64,000 bases of DNA from TH1177 sp042138015 (GTDB lineage Archaea > Thermoproteota > Nitrososphaeria > Nitrososphaerales > Nitrososphaeraceae). The translations under genes were made by a program, and so were the position numbers. Positions within the stretch are counted from its first letter, which is position 1, and each line of letters starts with the position of its first letter. The notes beneath the pieces are model-generated. The model was not told the DNA's origin. It did not search any database and worked only from the letters and a program-made list of their open reading frames with translations. The stretch is taken from contig JBHIVA010000005.1 in assembly GCA_042138015.1 (NCBI GenBank), positions 1-64,000 of the forward strand. Direction: 5' to 3'. This document shows, piece by piece, positions 47,053 through 56,427 of the stretch.

Positions 47053-47904
47053 TTGATAAAGTATTACATCACACTTAATTCGTTTACTAATATGACCTTA
47101 GATGAAATTTTGGAAAATGTTACTTCTTGTGGGTATGATGGGATAGAAATTCAAGGAAGTTCATCTAAATTTAGTTGGCGAGCATATTTAGAAAAAATAA
47201 ATTCCTATAATTTATCGGTACTAGGAGTGACAGGAGACTGGACTAAAAAAAAACTATTACAAAATAATGATCATACGCCAATACTCATTACAAATGACCA
47301 TAACAAGTTATCTTATTCAATACAATATATAAAAAATTGTATAAAAATGAGTAACTACTTTGGTGGTTATTTTTTTAATATCTGTTTATTATCTGACGAT
47401 CTAATATCATTAGATTTTAATCATGAATACATATCTTATCGAGAAAAAAAGAAGGCATTACAAAAAATTATCCCAATTTTATCTGATCTTTCAAGATTTG
47501 CGCGAGAATATGGAATTAATCTTTTGATAGAGCCATTAAATAGATATACTTCACCTCTTTGTGTTCAAGCTAAAGATGCGATTAAAGTATCCTCATGGAT
47601 CAATAATGACAATCTTCTCATCATGTTGGATACTTTTCACATGAATATTGAGGAAAAAGACTTCTATAATACTATTAGTCTTAGCAAAAAATTTTTACGC
47701 CACATTCATTTATCTGATAGTAATAGATTGATGCCAGGAAATGGGCATATAGATTTTGACATGTTTATAAAATCATTAAAAAATATTAATTATGATAGAA
47801 ATTTGAGTTTCGAAATTATTCTTCCTACAAAAAACTTTTCGTCCTCACTTGAGTCTGGTTTAAATTATATAAAATCATTAGTAGCAAAATATAGTTTAGG
47901 CTAG
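47053..47904 (+). CDS. Xylose-isomerase-like TIM-barrel protein (EboE-like)
   Basis: A 283-residue sugar phosphate isomerase/epimerase-type barrel with a TTG start. Metal-site residues are visible: Glu in LLIEPLNRY, Asp/His in IMLDTFHMNIEE, His in HIHLSDSNR and GNGHIDFDMF, Glu in LSFEIIL. It follows the phosphodiesterase gene by 18 bases on the same strand. Bacterial EboE proteins are longer, so the assignment to that cluster is by context and fold, not by close similarity. Confidence 0.8.
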   Translation: MIKYYITLNSFTNMTLDEILENVTSCGYDGIEIQGSSSKFSWRAYLEKINSYNLSVLGVTGDWTKKKLLQNNDHTPILITNDHNKLSYSIQYIKNCIKMSNYFGGYFFNICLLSDDLISLDFNHEYISYREKKKALQKIIPILSDLSRFAREYGINLLIEPLNRYTSPLCVQAKDAIKVSSWINNDNLLIMLDTFHMNIEEKDFYNTISLSKKFLRHIHLSDSNRLMPGNGHIDFDMFIKSLKNINYDRNLSFEIILPTKNFSSSLESGLNYIKSLVAKYSLG

Positions 47905-47924
47905 TTAATTATCTTGTATCCATC

Positions 47925-48836
47925 TCAATATCTCTTATATTTAATCAAATCCTCCTGCCAGGTTAACAAAGTTGCTAAATTAGAGGTCACATAATCTGGG
48001 TTAAGATTATTAGCAACAGATAGAATGTCTTTTTTTACAAATAAAATAATCTTTATTTCTTCAGTCATCTTATCCTTCAAAAGCCGTGCAGTTGTGAAAA
48101 GAAATCTTAGTGAAGTTTCTTCAGAAGAGAATATAAATATATTCTTTAATCCCTTTTTTTTACTCCAACATTTACTTATGTATCGTTCAATGTCAATGTC
48201 AAAAAAAGGATCTATATACTGTTCTATATTTCCTACATGAATTGTATGAAACCCTATAATTTCAGATGATATTGATGAAATTTTAGTATTGTATATTTGA
48301 TCTTCATTTCCTGCAATGAATATATTGTATACGTCATAACTTTGTTTTTCCTTATCTTCGTGATGCAGGACTAAAATCATCAGATCAAATAGTCTATTGT
48401 TTAATGAAATGAGCTCAGTCTTTCCTAACCGTCCTCTATTATAAATCTCATTTAGAGTATTAAAAGCAGGAATAATAATATCTTTAATAATTCTTATTCT
48501 TTCGGTGTCGGAATAAAGGACACTAAGTAGTAGGTTTCTTGTTTCATTTCTACTATCTGCAAGTAACAATGTGATAAAATTTTGTTGAATTTGTAAATAA
48601 TTTAAAGGAACTTCTAGATCGACAATTCCAGGTTTTAAAGTCCAAATATTAACTGAACCTATTTTCTTGCTATTAATTAATCCTATTAATGATAATATAT
48701 TTAGATATTTTGTTATCGTCATTCGATTGACATGGATAGCTTTTGCTAACTCTACACTTGACATTCCCACATCATTTTTTCTTAAAACTTCAATCACTTT
48801 ATACTTGATCTCATCAATTGTATATCTTCTATACAA
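47925..48836 (-). CDS. Winged-helix transcriptional regulator with sensor-like domain
   Basis: A 303-residue protein. The N-terminal 75 residues form a winged helix (VGMSSVELAKAIHVNRMTITKYLNIL then a wing with SVNIWTLKPG). A helical domain (IIPAFNTLNEIYNRGRLGKTEL) recalls the four-helix cap of B12-binding sensors, followed by an alpha/beta region, but the DxHxxG cobalamin signature is absent, so any B12 link is weak. It is convergent with the ebo-like genes and may regulate neighbours. Confidence 0.65.
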   Translation of the reverse strand: MYRRYTIDEIKYKVIEVLRKNDVGMSSVELAKAIHVNRMTITKYLNILSLIGLINSKKIGSVNIWTLKPGIVDLEVPLNYLQIQQNFITLLLADSRNETRNLLLSVLYSDTERIRIIKDIIIPAFNTLNEIYNRGRLGKTELISLNNRLFDLMILVLHHEDKEKQSYDVYNIFIAGNEDQIYNTKISSISSEIIGFHTIHVGNIEQYIDPFFDIDIERYISKCWSKKKGLKNIFIFSSEETSLRFLFTTARLLKDKMTEEIKIILFVKKDILSVANNLNPDYVTSNLATLLTWQEDLIKYKRY

Positions 48837-49297
48837 TAATCTAAAAGTAATTGTTCAGCTAAAAAAATATTTATTATTTCTTTTATTTTTAAACGTATAG
48901 TAAATAATTTCATTTATTCAATTATGACTTTCATTTCTAAATTAAACTAAAGTGCCAATGGGTTTTTAATAAGAATATTTATAATTTAACCAACATTTCC
49001 TAAAGTTATAGAATAATAAATACAACAACGTAAAGATAACATTTTAGTTATCTCTATCATTTGATTACAGGTCTGATGAGATAAATATAACCTACTTACA
49101 TACATATAAAATTAACAAAAGGTAACTTAAAACAATTTAGACATTACGAATTCTAAATAGACCATATCAAAAGACGATTTTTATCAAAATATGTTTTGAA
49201 TTTTCACATTTCTTATATTTTTTATTTATTAAAATAACGAATGGGTTTTTCAAATCAATAAATTTAAATATAATATCCTTATTCGCATCGGCTAACT
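48837..49297. other. Intergenic with argG promoter
   Basis: AT-rich spacer between divergent genes. Nothing recognised other than the TATA-like box before argG. Confidence 0.4.
49263..49273 (+). promoter_or_regulatory. TATA-like box upstream of argG
   Basis: TTTAAATATAA, ending 25 bases before ATG 49,298, the distance expected for an archaeal TATA box with transcription beginning just before the start codon. Confidence 0.4.
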
Positions 49298-50512
49298 ATG
49301 AAAGAAAAATGTATCCTTGCCTATTCTGGTGGTTTAGATACTTCAGTATGTATAAAATATTTGGAAATAATGCATAATTTAGATGTAATTACCGTGAATG
49401 TTGACTGCGGTCAGAATGAAGACTTAAAAGCAATAGAGTCAAGAGCCCTTGAAATAGGAGCTACAAAGCATTATAACATAAATGCTATACCAGAATTTGC
49501 ACAAGATTACATAATTAAATGTATAAAAGCAAATGGTCTGTATCAAAATAGATATCCTCTTGCTACTGCACTGGCTAGACCATTAATAGCAAAAAAAGCT
49601 GTAGAAATAGCAAATAAAGAAAATGCAAATTTTATTGCACATGGGTGTACTGGAAAAGGTAATGATCAATTAAGATTTGATATTACTATAAAGTCTTTAA
49701 ATCCAGATTTAAGAATTATAGCTCCCATCCGTGATTTGAATCTGAATCGTGAAAAGGAAATTCAATTTGCTAAAGAATATGACATTCCTATAAATACGGA
49801 AGTTAAAAAATATAGCATAGATGTGAATTTATGGGGCAGATCAATTGAAGGTGGAGACTTGGAAAACCCTTTCATTGAACCTCCACAAGAATGTTTCAAG
49901 TATGTGAAATTTGATAATCCGGAAATAGGTTATTTGCAGGTTAAATTTGAAGATGGAATTCCTGTTAGTATAGATGAAAATCGAATGGAGATAGTCGAAT
50001 TAATAAACTACCTTAATTCTAAGGGAGGATCTTATGGAGTAGGAATAATTGATCATATGGAAGACAGGGTCATCGGTATTAAATCTCGCGAAATTTATGA
50101 ATCACCAGCAGCGAGTATTTTGATCGAAGCACATCAAGATCTTGAAAAAATGGTTCTAACATCTCATGAATTAAGATTTAAACATTTGGTAGACCAACAA
50201 TGGAGTTGGATGGTTTACTCAGGATTATGGCAGGATCCACTTTTGTATGATTTGGATAAGTTTATAGATGCAACACAAAACAGAGTTACAGGAACGGTAA
50301 AGTTGAGAATGCAAAATGGTTCAATGAGAGTTGTGGGTAGATGCTCTGAATTTTCCTTATACAGGAATGCCTTGGCAACTTATTCTTCTGATTCTATTTT
50401 TGACCAAACATTAGCAAAGGGCTTTGTTGAGTTCTGGGGATTGCAATCTATTACTGCAAAATCTATAGCAATGAATTTAAATAAAAAAGAGAATAAAGGA
50501 GAAGCACAATAG
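49298..50512 (+). CDS. argG: Argininosuccinate synthase
   Basis: Joins citrulline and aspartate with ATP. The 404-residue protein starts MKEKCILAYSGGLDTSVC (ATP-pyrophosphatase loop) and has the aspartate/citrulline segments NRYPLATALARPLIA, AHGCTGKGNDQLRFD and SPAASILIEAH-type EIYESPAASIL. Length is normal. It heads the arginine/lysine gene block; lysW starts one base after its stop codon, with AAAGGAG nearby as a ribosome site. Confidence 0.97.
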   Translation: MKEKCILAYSGGLDTSVCIKYLEIMHNLDVITVNVDCGQNEDLKAIESRALEIGATKHYNINAIPEFAQDYIIKCIKANGLYQNRYPLATALARPLIAKKAVEIANKENANFIAHGCTGKGNDQLRFDITIKSLNPDLRIIAPIRDLNLNREKEIQFAKEYDIPINTEVKKYSIDVNLWGRSIEGGDLENPFIEPPQECFKYVKFDNPEIGYLQVKFEDGIPVSIDENRMEIVELINYLNSKGGSYGVGIIDHMEDRVIGIKSREIYESPAASILIEAHQDLEKMVLTSHELRFKHLVDQQWSWMVYSGLWQDPLLYDLDKFIDATQNRVTGTVKLRMQNGSMRVVGRCSEFSLYRNALATYSSDSIFDQTLAKGFVEFWGLQSITAKSIAMNLNKKENKGEAQ

Positions 50513-50513
50513 A

Positions 50514-50687
50514 ATGAAAAAAGAATGTAGTGATTGTGGAGGAGAAATGAATATTCCTGATGATGCTGTAGTAGGAGAAATTGTATCATGTCCTGATTGT
50601 GGAGGAGATTTTGAAATTTCCTCTAACTCAAATGGAAATATAAGTTTAAAGCCAGCAGAATCAGTAGGAGAAGATTGGGGAGAATAA
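50514..50687 (+). CDS. lysW: Amino-group carrier protein LysW (arginine-side copy)
   Basis: A 57-residue acidic carrier. Two CxxCGG zinc knuckles (CSDCGGEM and CPDCGGDF) form the globular part, and the extended tail ends in the classical EDWGE, whose terminal Glu is the attachment point for the amino acid being made. It lies between argG and argX, so it probably serves ornithine/arginine synthesis. A second copy lies at 56,420. The gene is short but unmistakable. Confidence 0.95.
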   Translation: MKKECSDCGGEMNIPDDAVVGEIVSCPDCGGDFEISSNSNGNISLKPAESVGEDWGE

Positions 50688-50699
50688 ATTTGAAAAAAA

Positions 50700-51554
50700 A
50701 TGGAACTCTCTATTATTTATGATAAATTAAGATTCGAAGAAAAAAAACTATATGATGATGCAATAAAAAAGGGAATAAAGACTAGGCTAGTTGATGCGAA
50801 ATCAATTTCAATTAGTACAGAGATAAATAATAATGAATATCTAGGGGATGTTTTTTTCCAAAGATGTTTAAGTCACTTTAGAGGACTTTATATAACCTCT
50901 TGTATAGAATTTCTAGGATATCCAATAATCAACACATATGAAGTAACTGATATATGTGGAAATAAATTAAGAACCTCTTTACTTTTAACTAAATCAAAAG
51001 TTGCTTCCCCTAAAACATATTTTTCATTCAACTCTGAATCTTTTAAGAGTTTGATAGAGAAAATTGGATTTCCATTTGTTATAAAACCACTTATAGGATC
51101 TTGGGGTAGAGGGGTTTTCCCAGTAAAAGATGACGAGGTTGCTAATATGTTAATAGAGAATAGGGAAGAAAATGATACACCCTTCTCAAGAATTTATTAT
51201 GTTCAGGAAATGATTGATAGACCACCAAGAGATATAAGATGTATCTTAGCAGGAGAACAAATTATAACAGCAGTGTATAGATACTCGGCAGATAATGAAT
51301 GGAGAACAAATGTGGCCAGAGGTGGCCATACTGCACTTGCTCCCATAACACATGAACTAGAAGATATTGTTATACAGGCGTCTAAAGCAGTTGGTGGGGG
51401 AATATTAGGAGTTGATGTAATGGAAGATAAAAATCGTGGATTTGTAGTGCACGAAATTAATAGCAATGTTGAATTTAGAGGGGCATCTCAGGTAACTCAG
51501 ACTAATATAGCAAGTAGCATGATTGATTATGTTACTCAATCCTTTAAAAAATAA
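50700..51554 (+). CDS. argX: LysW-glutamate ligase ArgX
   Basis: A 284-residue ATP-grasp ligase (RimK/LysX family) that attaches an amino acid to the C terminus of LysW. ATP-grasp motifs include PFVIKPLIGSWGRGV, PPRDIRCILAG, NVARGG and the metal-binding EINSNVEFRG. The NSNVEFRGAS sequence, unlike the NNTTEFKN of the paralogue at 56,584, and the argG-lysW context point to glutamate as substrate (ArgX). The assignment between ArgX and LysX is by context and this motif. Confidence 0.85.
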   Translation: MELSIIYDKLRFEEKKLYDDAIKKGIKTRLVDAKSISISTEINNNEYLGDVFFQRCLSHFRGLYITSCIEFLGYPIINTYEVTDICGNKLRTSLLLTKSKVASPKTYFSFNSESFKSLIEKIGFPFVIKPLIGSWGRGVFPVKDDEVANMLIENREENDTPFSRIYYVQEMIDRPPRDIRCILAGEQIITAVYRYSADNEWRTNVARGGHTALAPITHELEDIVIQASKAVGGGILGVDVMEDKNRGFVVHEINSNVEFRGASQVTQTNIASSMIDYVTQSFKK

Positions 51555-51657
51555 ATCATCTTGCAATAGAGATTCCTACTTAACAGAAAGATCTGATTTT
51601 TTAAAGGATAATAAAATTCATAAGTTACAGGGATATTCTGATCTTTAGTTTTATAAG

Positions 51658-52710
51658 ATGAAGGTAGGAGTCATAGGCGCATCAGGCTACGTTGGCGGAG
51701 AATTGCTCAGATTACTTGTAACCCATCCCAAGGTCGAGGTAAAGATGGTGACTTCTCGACAACAAGCGGGTGAATATGTACATCGTGTTCATCCGAGTCT
51801 TAAAGGATTCATAGATCTTACATTTTCACAAATGGATATCGAAAAACTTACAGATTCTTGCGATCTGATTTTTGTATCGGTACCACATGGAAGTGCAAAT
51901 AAAATAGTGAAAGATCTATACGATAGAGATTTAAAGATAATCGACCTTTCTGCTGATTTTAGGTTAAAAGATCCAAAGGATTATGTAAAATGGTATGGAT
52001 GGGAACACCCTTTTCCAGAATTACTTGCTAAATCTGTATATGGCGTTCCAGAAATTCATAGAGAAGAAATTAAAAAATCAAAACTAACTTCTTGTCCTGG
52101 ATGTATGGCAGTTACATCTCTGATGGCGATAAAACCATTAGTGGAACATAATCTCATAGATACAGAGCACATTGTAGTTGATAGCAAAATAGGATCTTCT
52201 GGGGCAGGAGCACAAACTAATGCAGGGACTCATCATGCAATGAGATATGGAGTTATTCGACCCTATAAACCAGCAAAACATAGACATACTGGTGAAATAA
52301 TCCAAGAACTGAGCCTTTTGACAAAGAAAGAAATTAAAGTTAGTATGAGTCCACATGCAGTCAATATCGTTCGAGGTATACTAACTACTAATCATACATT
52401 CCTAAATAAACAAATTAGTGAAATAGAACTTTGGAAAATTTATCGACAATCCTACAATAATGAACCTTTCATAAGATTCATCAAGGATAAAAAAGGGCTT
52501 TACAAGTTCCCAGATCCAAAATTTTTGATAGGTTCGAACTTTTGTGATATAGGATTTGATATTGATGAAGATAATCAACGGGTAGTTGCACTTTCTGCCT
52601 CTGATAATCTAATGAAGGGAGCTGCAGGATCTGCGATTCAAAACATGAATATAATGCTAGGATTTGATGAGATGGATGGATTAAAATTTACACCATTGAC
52701 GCCAGTATGA
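51658..52710 (+). CDS. argC: LysW-gamma-glutamyl/aminoadipyl phosphate reductase
   Basis: A 350-residue NADPH-dependent reductase of the ArgC/LysY family. It begins with the Rossmann MKVGVIGASGYVGGELLRLL, has the catalytic Cys in TSCPGCMAVTSLMAI, and the substrate His in GTHHAMRYGV plus SPHAVNIVRG. With one copy serving two LysW paralogues, it likely reduces both the glutamyl and aminoadipyl phosphates (lysY/argC). It overlaps the kinase gene by 4 bases. Confidence 0.93.
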   Translation: MKVGVIGASGYVGGELLRLLVTHPKVEVKMVTSRQQAGEYVHRVHPSLKGFIDLTFSQMDIEKLTDSCDLIFVSVPHGSANKIVKDLYDRDLKIIDLSADFRLKDPKDYVKWYGWEHPFPELLAKSVYGVPEIHREEIKKSKLTSCPGCMAVTSLMAIKPLVEHNLIDTEHIVVDSKIGSSGAGAQTNAGTHHAMRYGVIRPYKPAKHRHTGEIIQELSLLTKKEIKVSMSPHAVNIVRGILTTNHTFLNKQISEIELWKIYRQSYNNEPFIRFIKDKKGLYKFPDPKFLIGSNFCDIGFDIDEDNQRVVALSASDNLMKGAAGSAIQNMNIMLGFDEMDGLKFTPLTPV

Positions 52711-53507
52711 TAGTCATTAAAATAGGTGGAAGTATAGTGGAAGGCTTACATTCTTCTACTATATCTGATATTAATGATCTACTAGAGGAAGAAAAACTTG
52801 TTTTAGTACACGGTGGTGGAAAAGAAGTAACAAATATTGGAAATAAGTTAGGCAAGGAACAAAAGTTTATTGTATCTCCAGGAGGGGTAAGAAGTAGATA
52901 CACGGATAAAGAAACTGTGGAAATTTACACAATGGTGATGGCTGGAAAAATAAACAAATCAATAGTGAGAATGTTATTAAATAATAGTATTCCCGCTGTG
53001 GGTATTTCTGGAATAGATGGCGCAACTATCAAAGCAGAACGTAAGAAAAAATTAATGATACTGAATGACAATGGAAGGAAGATGGTAATAGATGGAGGAT
53101 ATACAGGAAAAATAAAAAATGTCGATACTTCTTTGATAAAAACCCTGTTAACAAACAATTTTGTTCCTGTTATTTCTCCAATTGCCCTGAGTGAAGAAAT
53201 TGATTTTCTAAATGTAGATGGAGATAGAGCTGCGGCATACATAGCAGGAAGCCTAAAAGCTGATAAAGTTATTTTTATTACAAATGTTAATGGTTTAATT
53301 TTAAATGGGGAATTGGTGAAAAATATGAATTATAATACAGCTAAGGAATCAATACCTAAAATAGGTTTTGGAATGGAAAAAAAAGTCCTTGCATGCACGG
53401 AAGCTTTGGAAATGGGTGTTAAAGAGGCTATTATTGCGTCAGGAGATATTGAAAATCCTATTTCTAAAGCAATATCTCATTATAATTGTACGGTGATAAA
53501 CAAGTGA
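52707..53507 (+). CDS. argB: LysW-aminoadipate/glutamate kinase
   Basis: A 266-residue amino acid kinase (ArgB/LysZ) that phosphorylates the side-chain carboxylate of LysW-bound glutamate or aminoadipate. Motifs: MIVIKIGGSIVE, VLVHGGGKEVTN, the RSRYTDKETVEIY segment, FLNVDGDRAAAYIAG and GFGMEKKVLACTEA. It overlaps the reductase by 4 bases (ATGA) and the aminotransferase by a GTGA overlap, so the three are translationally coupled. Confidence 0.94.
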   Translation: MIVIKIGGSIVEGLHSSTISDINDLLEEEKLVLVHGGGKEVTNIGNKLGKEQKFIVSPGGVRSRYTDKETVEIYTMVMAGKINKSIVRMLLNNSIPAVGISGIDGATIKAERKKKLMILNDNGRKMVIDGGYTGKIKNVDTSLIKTLLTNNFVPVISPIALSEEIDFLNVDGDRAAAYIAGSLKADKVIFITNVNGLILNGELVKNMNYNTAKESIPKIGFGMEKKVLACTEALEMGVKEAIIASGDIENPISKAISHYNCTVINK

Positions 53508-54685
53508 ATGGTGAAGATGTATACTTAGGCAACCTATACCAAAGATTTCCTGTCAATATGGCAAAGGGAAAAGGGGTAACGGTCTGGGATACCAACGGGA
53601 AAGAATACATCGATTGTATGGGTGGATATGGAGTAGCATTGGTGGGTCATTGCAACAATAGAGTCGTAAGAGCAATTAATGAACAAGCAGAGAAATTAAT
53701 AACATGCCATATGTCAATATATAATGACACAAGATTAAATTTTTTACAAAAAATATCTAATATAACCCCACCACAGCTTTCTAAAGTTTTCTTTAGTAAT
53801 AGTGGAACAGAATCAGTAGAAGCAGCTATTAAATTTTCTAGGAAATATACAGGAAAGAGTGGAATAATTGCTATGAATGGAGGATATCATGGAAAGACTT
53901 TTGGCTCTTTATCTGTGACACACAGTGAAAAGTATAGGAAATCATTTCAACCATTATTGGAAGGTGTCAAATTTGTATCACCAAATATTCCATCACAAAT
54001 AGAAGAAGAATTGGATAATAATATTGGGACCGTCATTGTTGAACCTATTCAAGGTGAAACCGGTATTATAATACCACCAGAAGGAACCCTGCAGAAAATA
54101 AGAAAAATATGTGATGCTAATAATTTAATATTGATTTTTGACGAGATCCAAACTGGATTAGGAAGAACAGGAAAGATGTGGGCAGGACAACATTGGAAAA
54201 CTACCCCTGATATTATGTGTCTTGCTAAAGGTATAGCAGGTGGATTACCTATGGGATTAACTCTCTGTAAACCTGAAATTATAGATAATATTAAAGTAGG
54301 TGAACATTCTTCGACATTTGCAGGCAATCCCCTCTCCTGTTCAGCAGCTATTGCTACAATTGATTCACTTTTAGAAGACAAGCTCGTGGAAAATGCTGTG
54401 AATATAGGGAGTATTTTTAAAAATGGGCTATTAGAATTAAAGAAAAAACATAAAATCATAAGAGATGTAAGGGGATTAGGTCTGATGCTTGCAGTAGAGT
54501 TACGGTTTGATGTTAGAAATGTTTTATTGGATGCTATAGATGAGGGACTTCTTATGTTATACTCAGGTAGAAATATAATTAGATTACTTCCGCCATTAGT
54601 TTTAAACGAAGAAAAGGTATTAAAAACCTTGGAAATTATGGATAGAGTATTACTAAAAGAAGAGGAAAGAAGAAATGTTAAATAA
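53504..54685 (+). CDS. argD: LysW-aminoadipate semialdehyde/ornithine aminotransferase
   Basis: A PLP class III aminotransferase (ArgD/LysJ) of about 393 residues. Visible: VWDTNGKEYIDCMGGYGVA, SNSGTESVEAAIKFSR, GGYHGKTFGSLSVT, FDEIQTGLGRTGKMWA, and the PLP Lys in CLAKGIAGGLPMG. The start is set at GTG 53,504, which shares GTGA with the kinase stop; a TTG six codons earlier is possible. The end overlaps the regulator by 11 bases. Confidence 0.94.
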   Translation: MNGEDVYLGNLYQRFPVNMAKGKGVTVWDTNGKEYIDCMGGYGVALVGHCNNRVVRAINEQAEKLITCHMSIYNDTRLNFLQKISNITPPQLSKVFFSNSGTESVEAAIKFSRKYTGKSGIIAMNGGYHGKTFGSLSVTHSEKYRKSFQPLLEGVKFVSPNIPSQIEEELDNNIGTVIVEPIQGETGIIIPPEGTLQKIRKICDANNLILIFDEIQTGLGRTGKMWAGQHWKTTPDIMCLAKGIAGGLPMGLTLCKPEIIDNIKVGEHSSTFAGNPLSCSAAIATIDSLLEDKLVENAVNIGSIFKNGLLELKKKHKIIRDVRGLGLMLAVELRFDVRNVLLDAIDEGLLMLYSGRNIIRLLPPLVLNEEKVLKTLEIMDRVLLKEEERRNVK

Positions 54686-55103
54686 TATTGATTCCTTCGA
54701 CGAGAAAATTATTAAAATTCTACAAGAGGATTCACGCAGATCGTTTGTCGAAATAGCTAATTCCATAGGGCTTTCAGAATCCGCAGTGAGACGTAGGGTA
54801 AGAAATTTAACTGATAATAAAGTCATAAAGAGGTTTACTATTGAGATAAGTCAAAATGACAAAACAAGTGCTATTACTCTTATTTCAGTGGCATCCACAT
54901 CAGATACTTCTACCGTTACTTCAAGGCTATTGAAATTAGAAGGAATAGAGGTAGTTTACGAAATAACTGGACAGTATGATATAGCAGCTATCATTAGTGC
55001 TCCTGCGATCTCACAAATTAACTCCTATATTGATGAAGTTAGAAAGATTGAGGGTGTTTCAGATACTAATACTGTAATAATCCTAAAAACTATGAAAGGG
55101 TAA
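54675..55103 (+). CDS. lysM: Lrp/AsnC-family regulator (LysM type)
   Basis: A 142-residue regulator. The helix-turn-helix covers DEKIIKILQEDSRRSFVEIANSIGLSESAVRRRVRNL, followed by an effector-binding RAM domain (YEITGQYDIAAIISAPA). It resembles Sulfolobus LysM, which controls lysine genes in response to amino acids. Its overlap with the aminotransferase gene puts it in the operon it probably controls. Confidence 0.88.
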   Translation: MLNNIDSFDEKIIKILQEDSRRSFVEIANSIGLSESAVRRRVRNLTDNKVIKRFTIEISQNDKTSAITLISVASTSDTSTVTSRLLKLEGIEVVYEITGQYDIAAIISAPAISQINSYIDEVRKIEGVSDTNTVIILKTMKG

Positions 55104-55167
55104 AAGATATCTACTATTTATTTTTATTGATTGAATTCGCACTTTGTTCAATTAATATTGCGATAAC

Positions 55168-55176
55168 ATTTATATC
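55168..55176 (+). promoter_or_regulatory. TATA-like box upstream of homocitrate synthase
   Basis: ATTTATATC in a 103-base gap, with the ATG at 55,207. Its presence suggests the lysine-specific half can be transcribed separately from the first half. Confidence 0.4.
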
Positions 55177-55206
55177 ATATACGAAAGTTGTTTTAGATAT
55201 ATAAAT

Positions 55207-56427
55207 ATGATACTGAAATCAGACGATCCAAACTATTACGCGCACTATTATAACAAGGTAAGAAATGATCATCCATCAATTAAAATACTCGATTCTACAT
55301 TAAGAGAAGGAGAACAACATCCTGGTGTTTCTTTTACTAATAAACAGCGTATTCAAATCGCTTGGATGTTGGATTCCTTTGGAGTTAACCAGATAGAAAT
55401 TAGTCCAGTTGTTTCTCAAGATCATTTTGAGGCAACTAAGACTATTATCAAACAACAACTAAAAGCTGATATCGTTGCCCATGTTAGAGCAATTAAAACA
55501 GATGTAGACCGAGCTGTTCAAACTGGTGCCAATTGGATAGCAACATATTTAGGAATTTCTGATGTTCATCTAAGTGCAAAGCTAAAAATATCTAGAGAAG
55601 AAGCGAAGACCAGGGCAATAGAAGTAGCAGAATATATCAAATCATACGGACTAAAATCTAGGTTTACAATGGAAGATGCAAGTAGAACAGAACCAGCTTT
55701 TCTATTGGAAATGTGTAAAGAAATTAATAGAATAGGTATCGAAAGAATTAGCATTCCAGATACAGTCGGAATTATGAGACCAAATGGAATGTATAATTTA
55801 GTCAAGACAATTTATGACAATATAGATAAATCAAAGAGTTCTCTTGATGTACATTGTCATAACGATATAGGTTTAGCATTAGCTAATGCGTTTGCTGGAT
55901 GTGAGGCAGGTGCTGATCAAATACATACTACAATAGACGGATTTGGGGAAAGGACTGGTATACCTTCCCTTGCAGAAACTGCTATAGCTTTAAATTTGAT
56001 CTATAAATCTACCAATAATTTTAGATTACATATGTTAAAGGATTTATCAAAAACAATTTCTCAATATACTGGATTAGAAATTCCAGAATCTAAACCACTT
56101 GTAGGTGACAGCGCATACAAACATAAAGCAGGTACACATTTGGCGGCTATTTTGAGAAATCCTTCAGCATATGAAATAATTGAACCTAAAATGGTAGGCA
56201 ATAGAAGAAAAATAGTCTTCGGTGAGTTGGCTGGAAAGAATGGAGCAGCTTATCTATTATCTTTATTGGGTCTTGAAACAACCAGAAATGAGGCAGAAAA
56301 ACTTGCGAGAGGGTTAAAAGAGCTGAGAATGGGAGATGTTCTTGAACTATATCTTGATGATCGTTTAGAAAGAAAAATACTTAATGAAGAAACAACAAAT
56401 GTGAAAAAGGAGAAAGAAAATGGTTAG
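55207..56427 (+). CDS. lysS: Homocitrate synthase
   Basis: The first enzyme of the aminoadipate lysine route: 2-oxoglutarate plus acetyl-CoA to homocitrate. The 406-residue DRE-TIM metallolyase has DSTLREGEQHPGVSF, MEDASRTEP, the metal-binding VHCHNDIGLALANA and DGFGERTGIPSLAE. Close relatives make isopropylmalate or citramalate, but the position between lysM and lysW/lysX supports homocitrate. The downstream lysW ATG lies inside the final codons. Confidence 0.9.
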   Translation: MILKSDDPNYYAHYYNKVRNDHPSIKILDSTLREGEQHPGVSFTNKQRIQIAWMLDSFGVNQIEISPVVSQDHFEATKTIIKQQLKADIVAHVRAIKTDVDRAVQTGANWIATYLGISDVHLSAKLKISREEAKTRAIEVAEYIKSYGLKSRFTMEDASRTEPAFLLEMCKEINRIGIERISIPDTVGIMRPNGMYNLVKTIYDNIDKSKSSLDVHCHNDIGLALANAFAGCEAGADQIHTTIDGFGERTGIPSLAETAIALNLIYKSTNNFRLHMLKDLSKTISQYTGLEIPESKPLVGDSAYKHKAGTHLAAILRNPSAYEIIEPKMVGNRRKIVFGELAGKNGAAYLLSLLGLETTRNEAEKLARGLKELRMGDVLELYLDDRLERKILNEETTNVKKEKENG

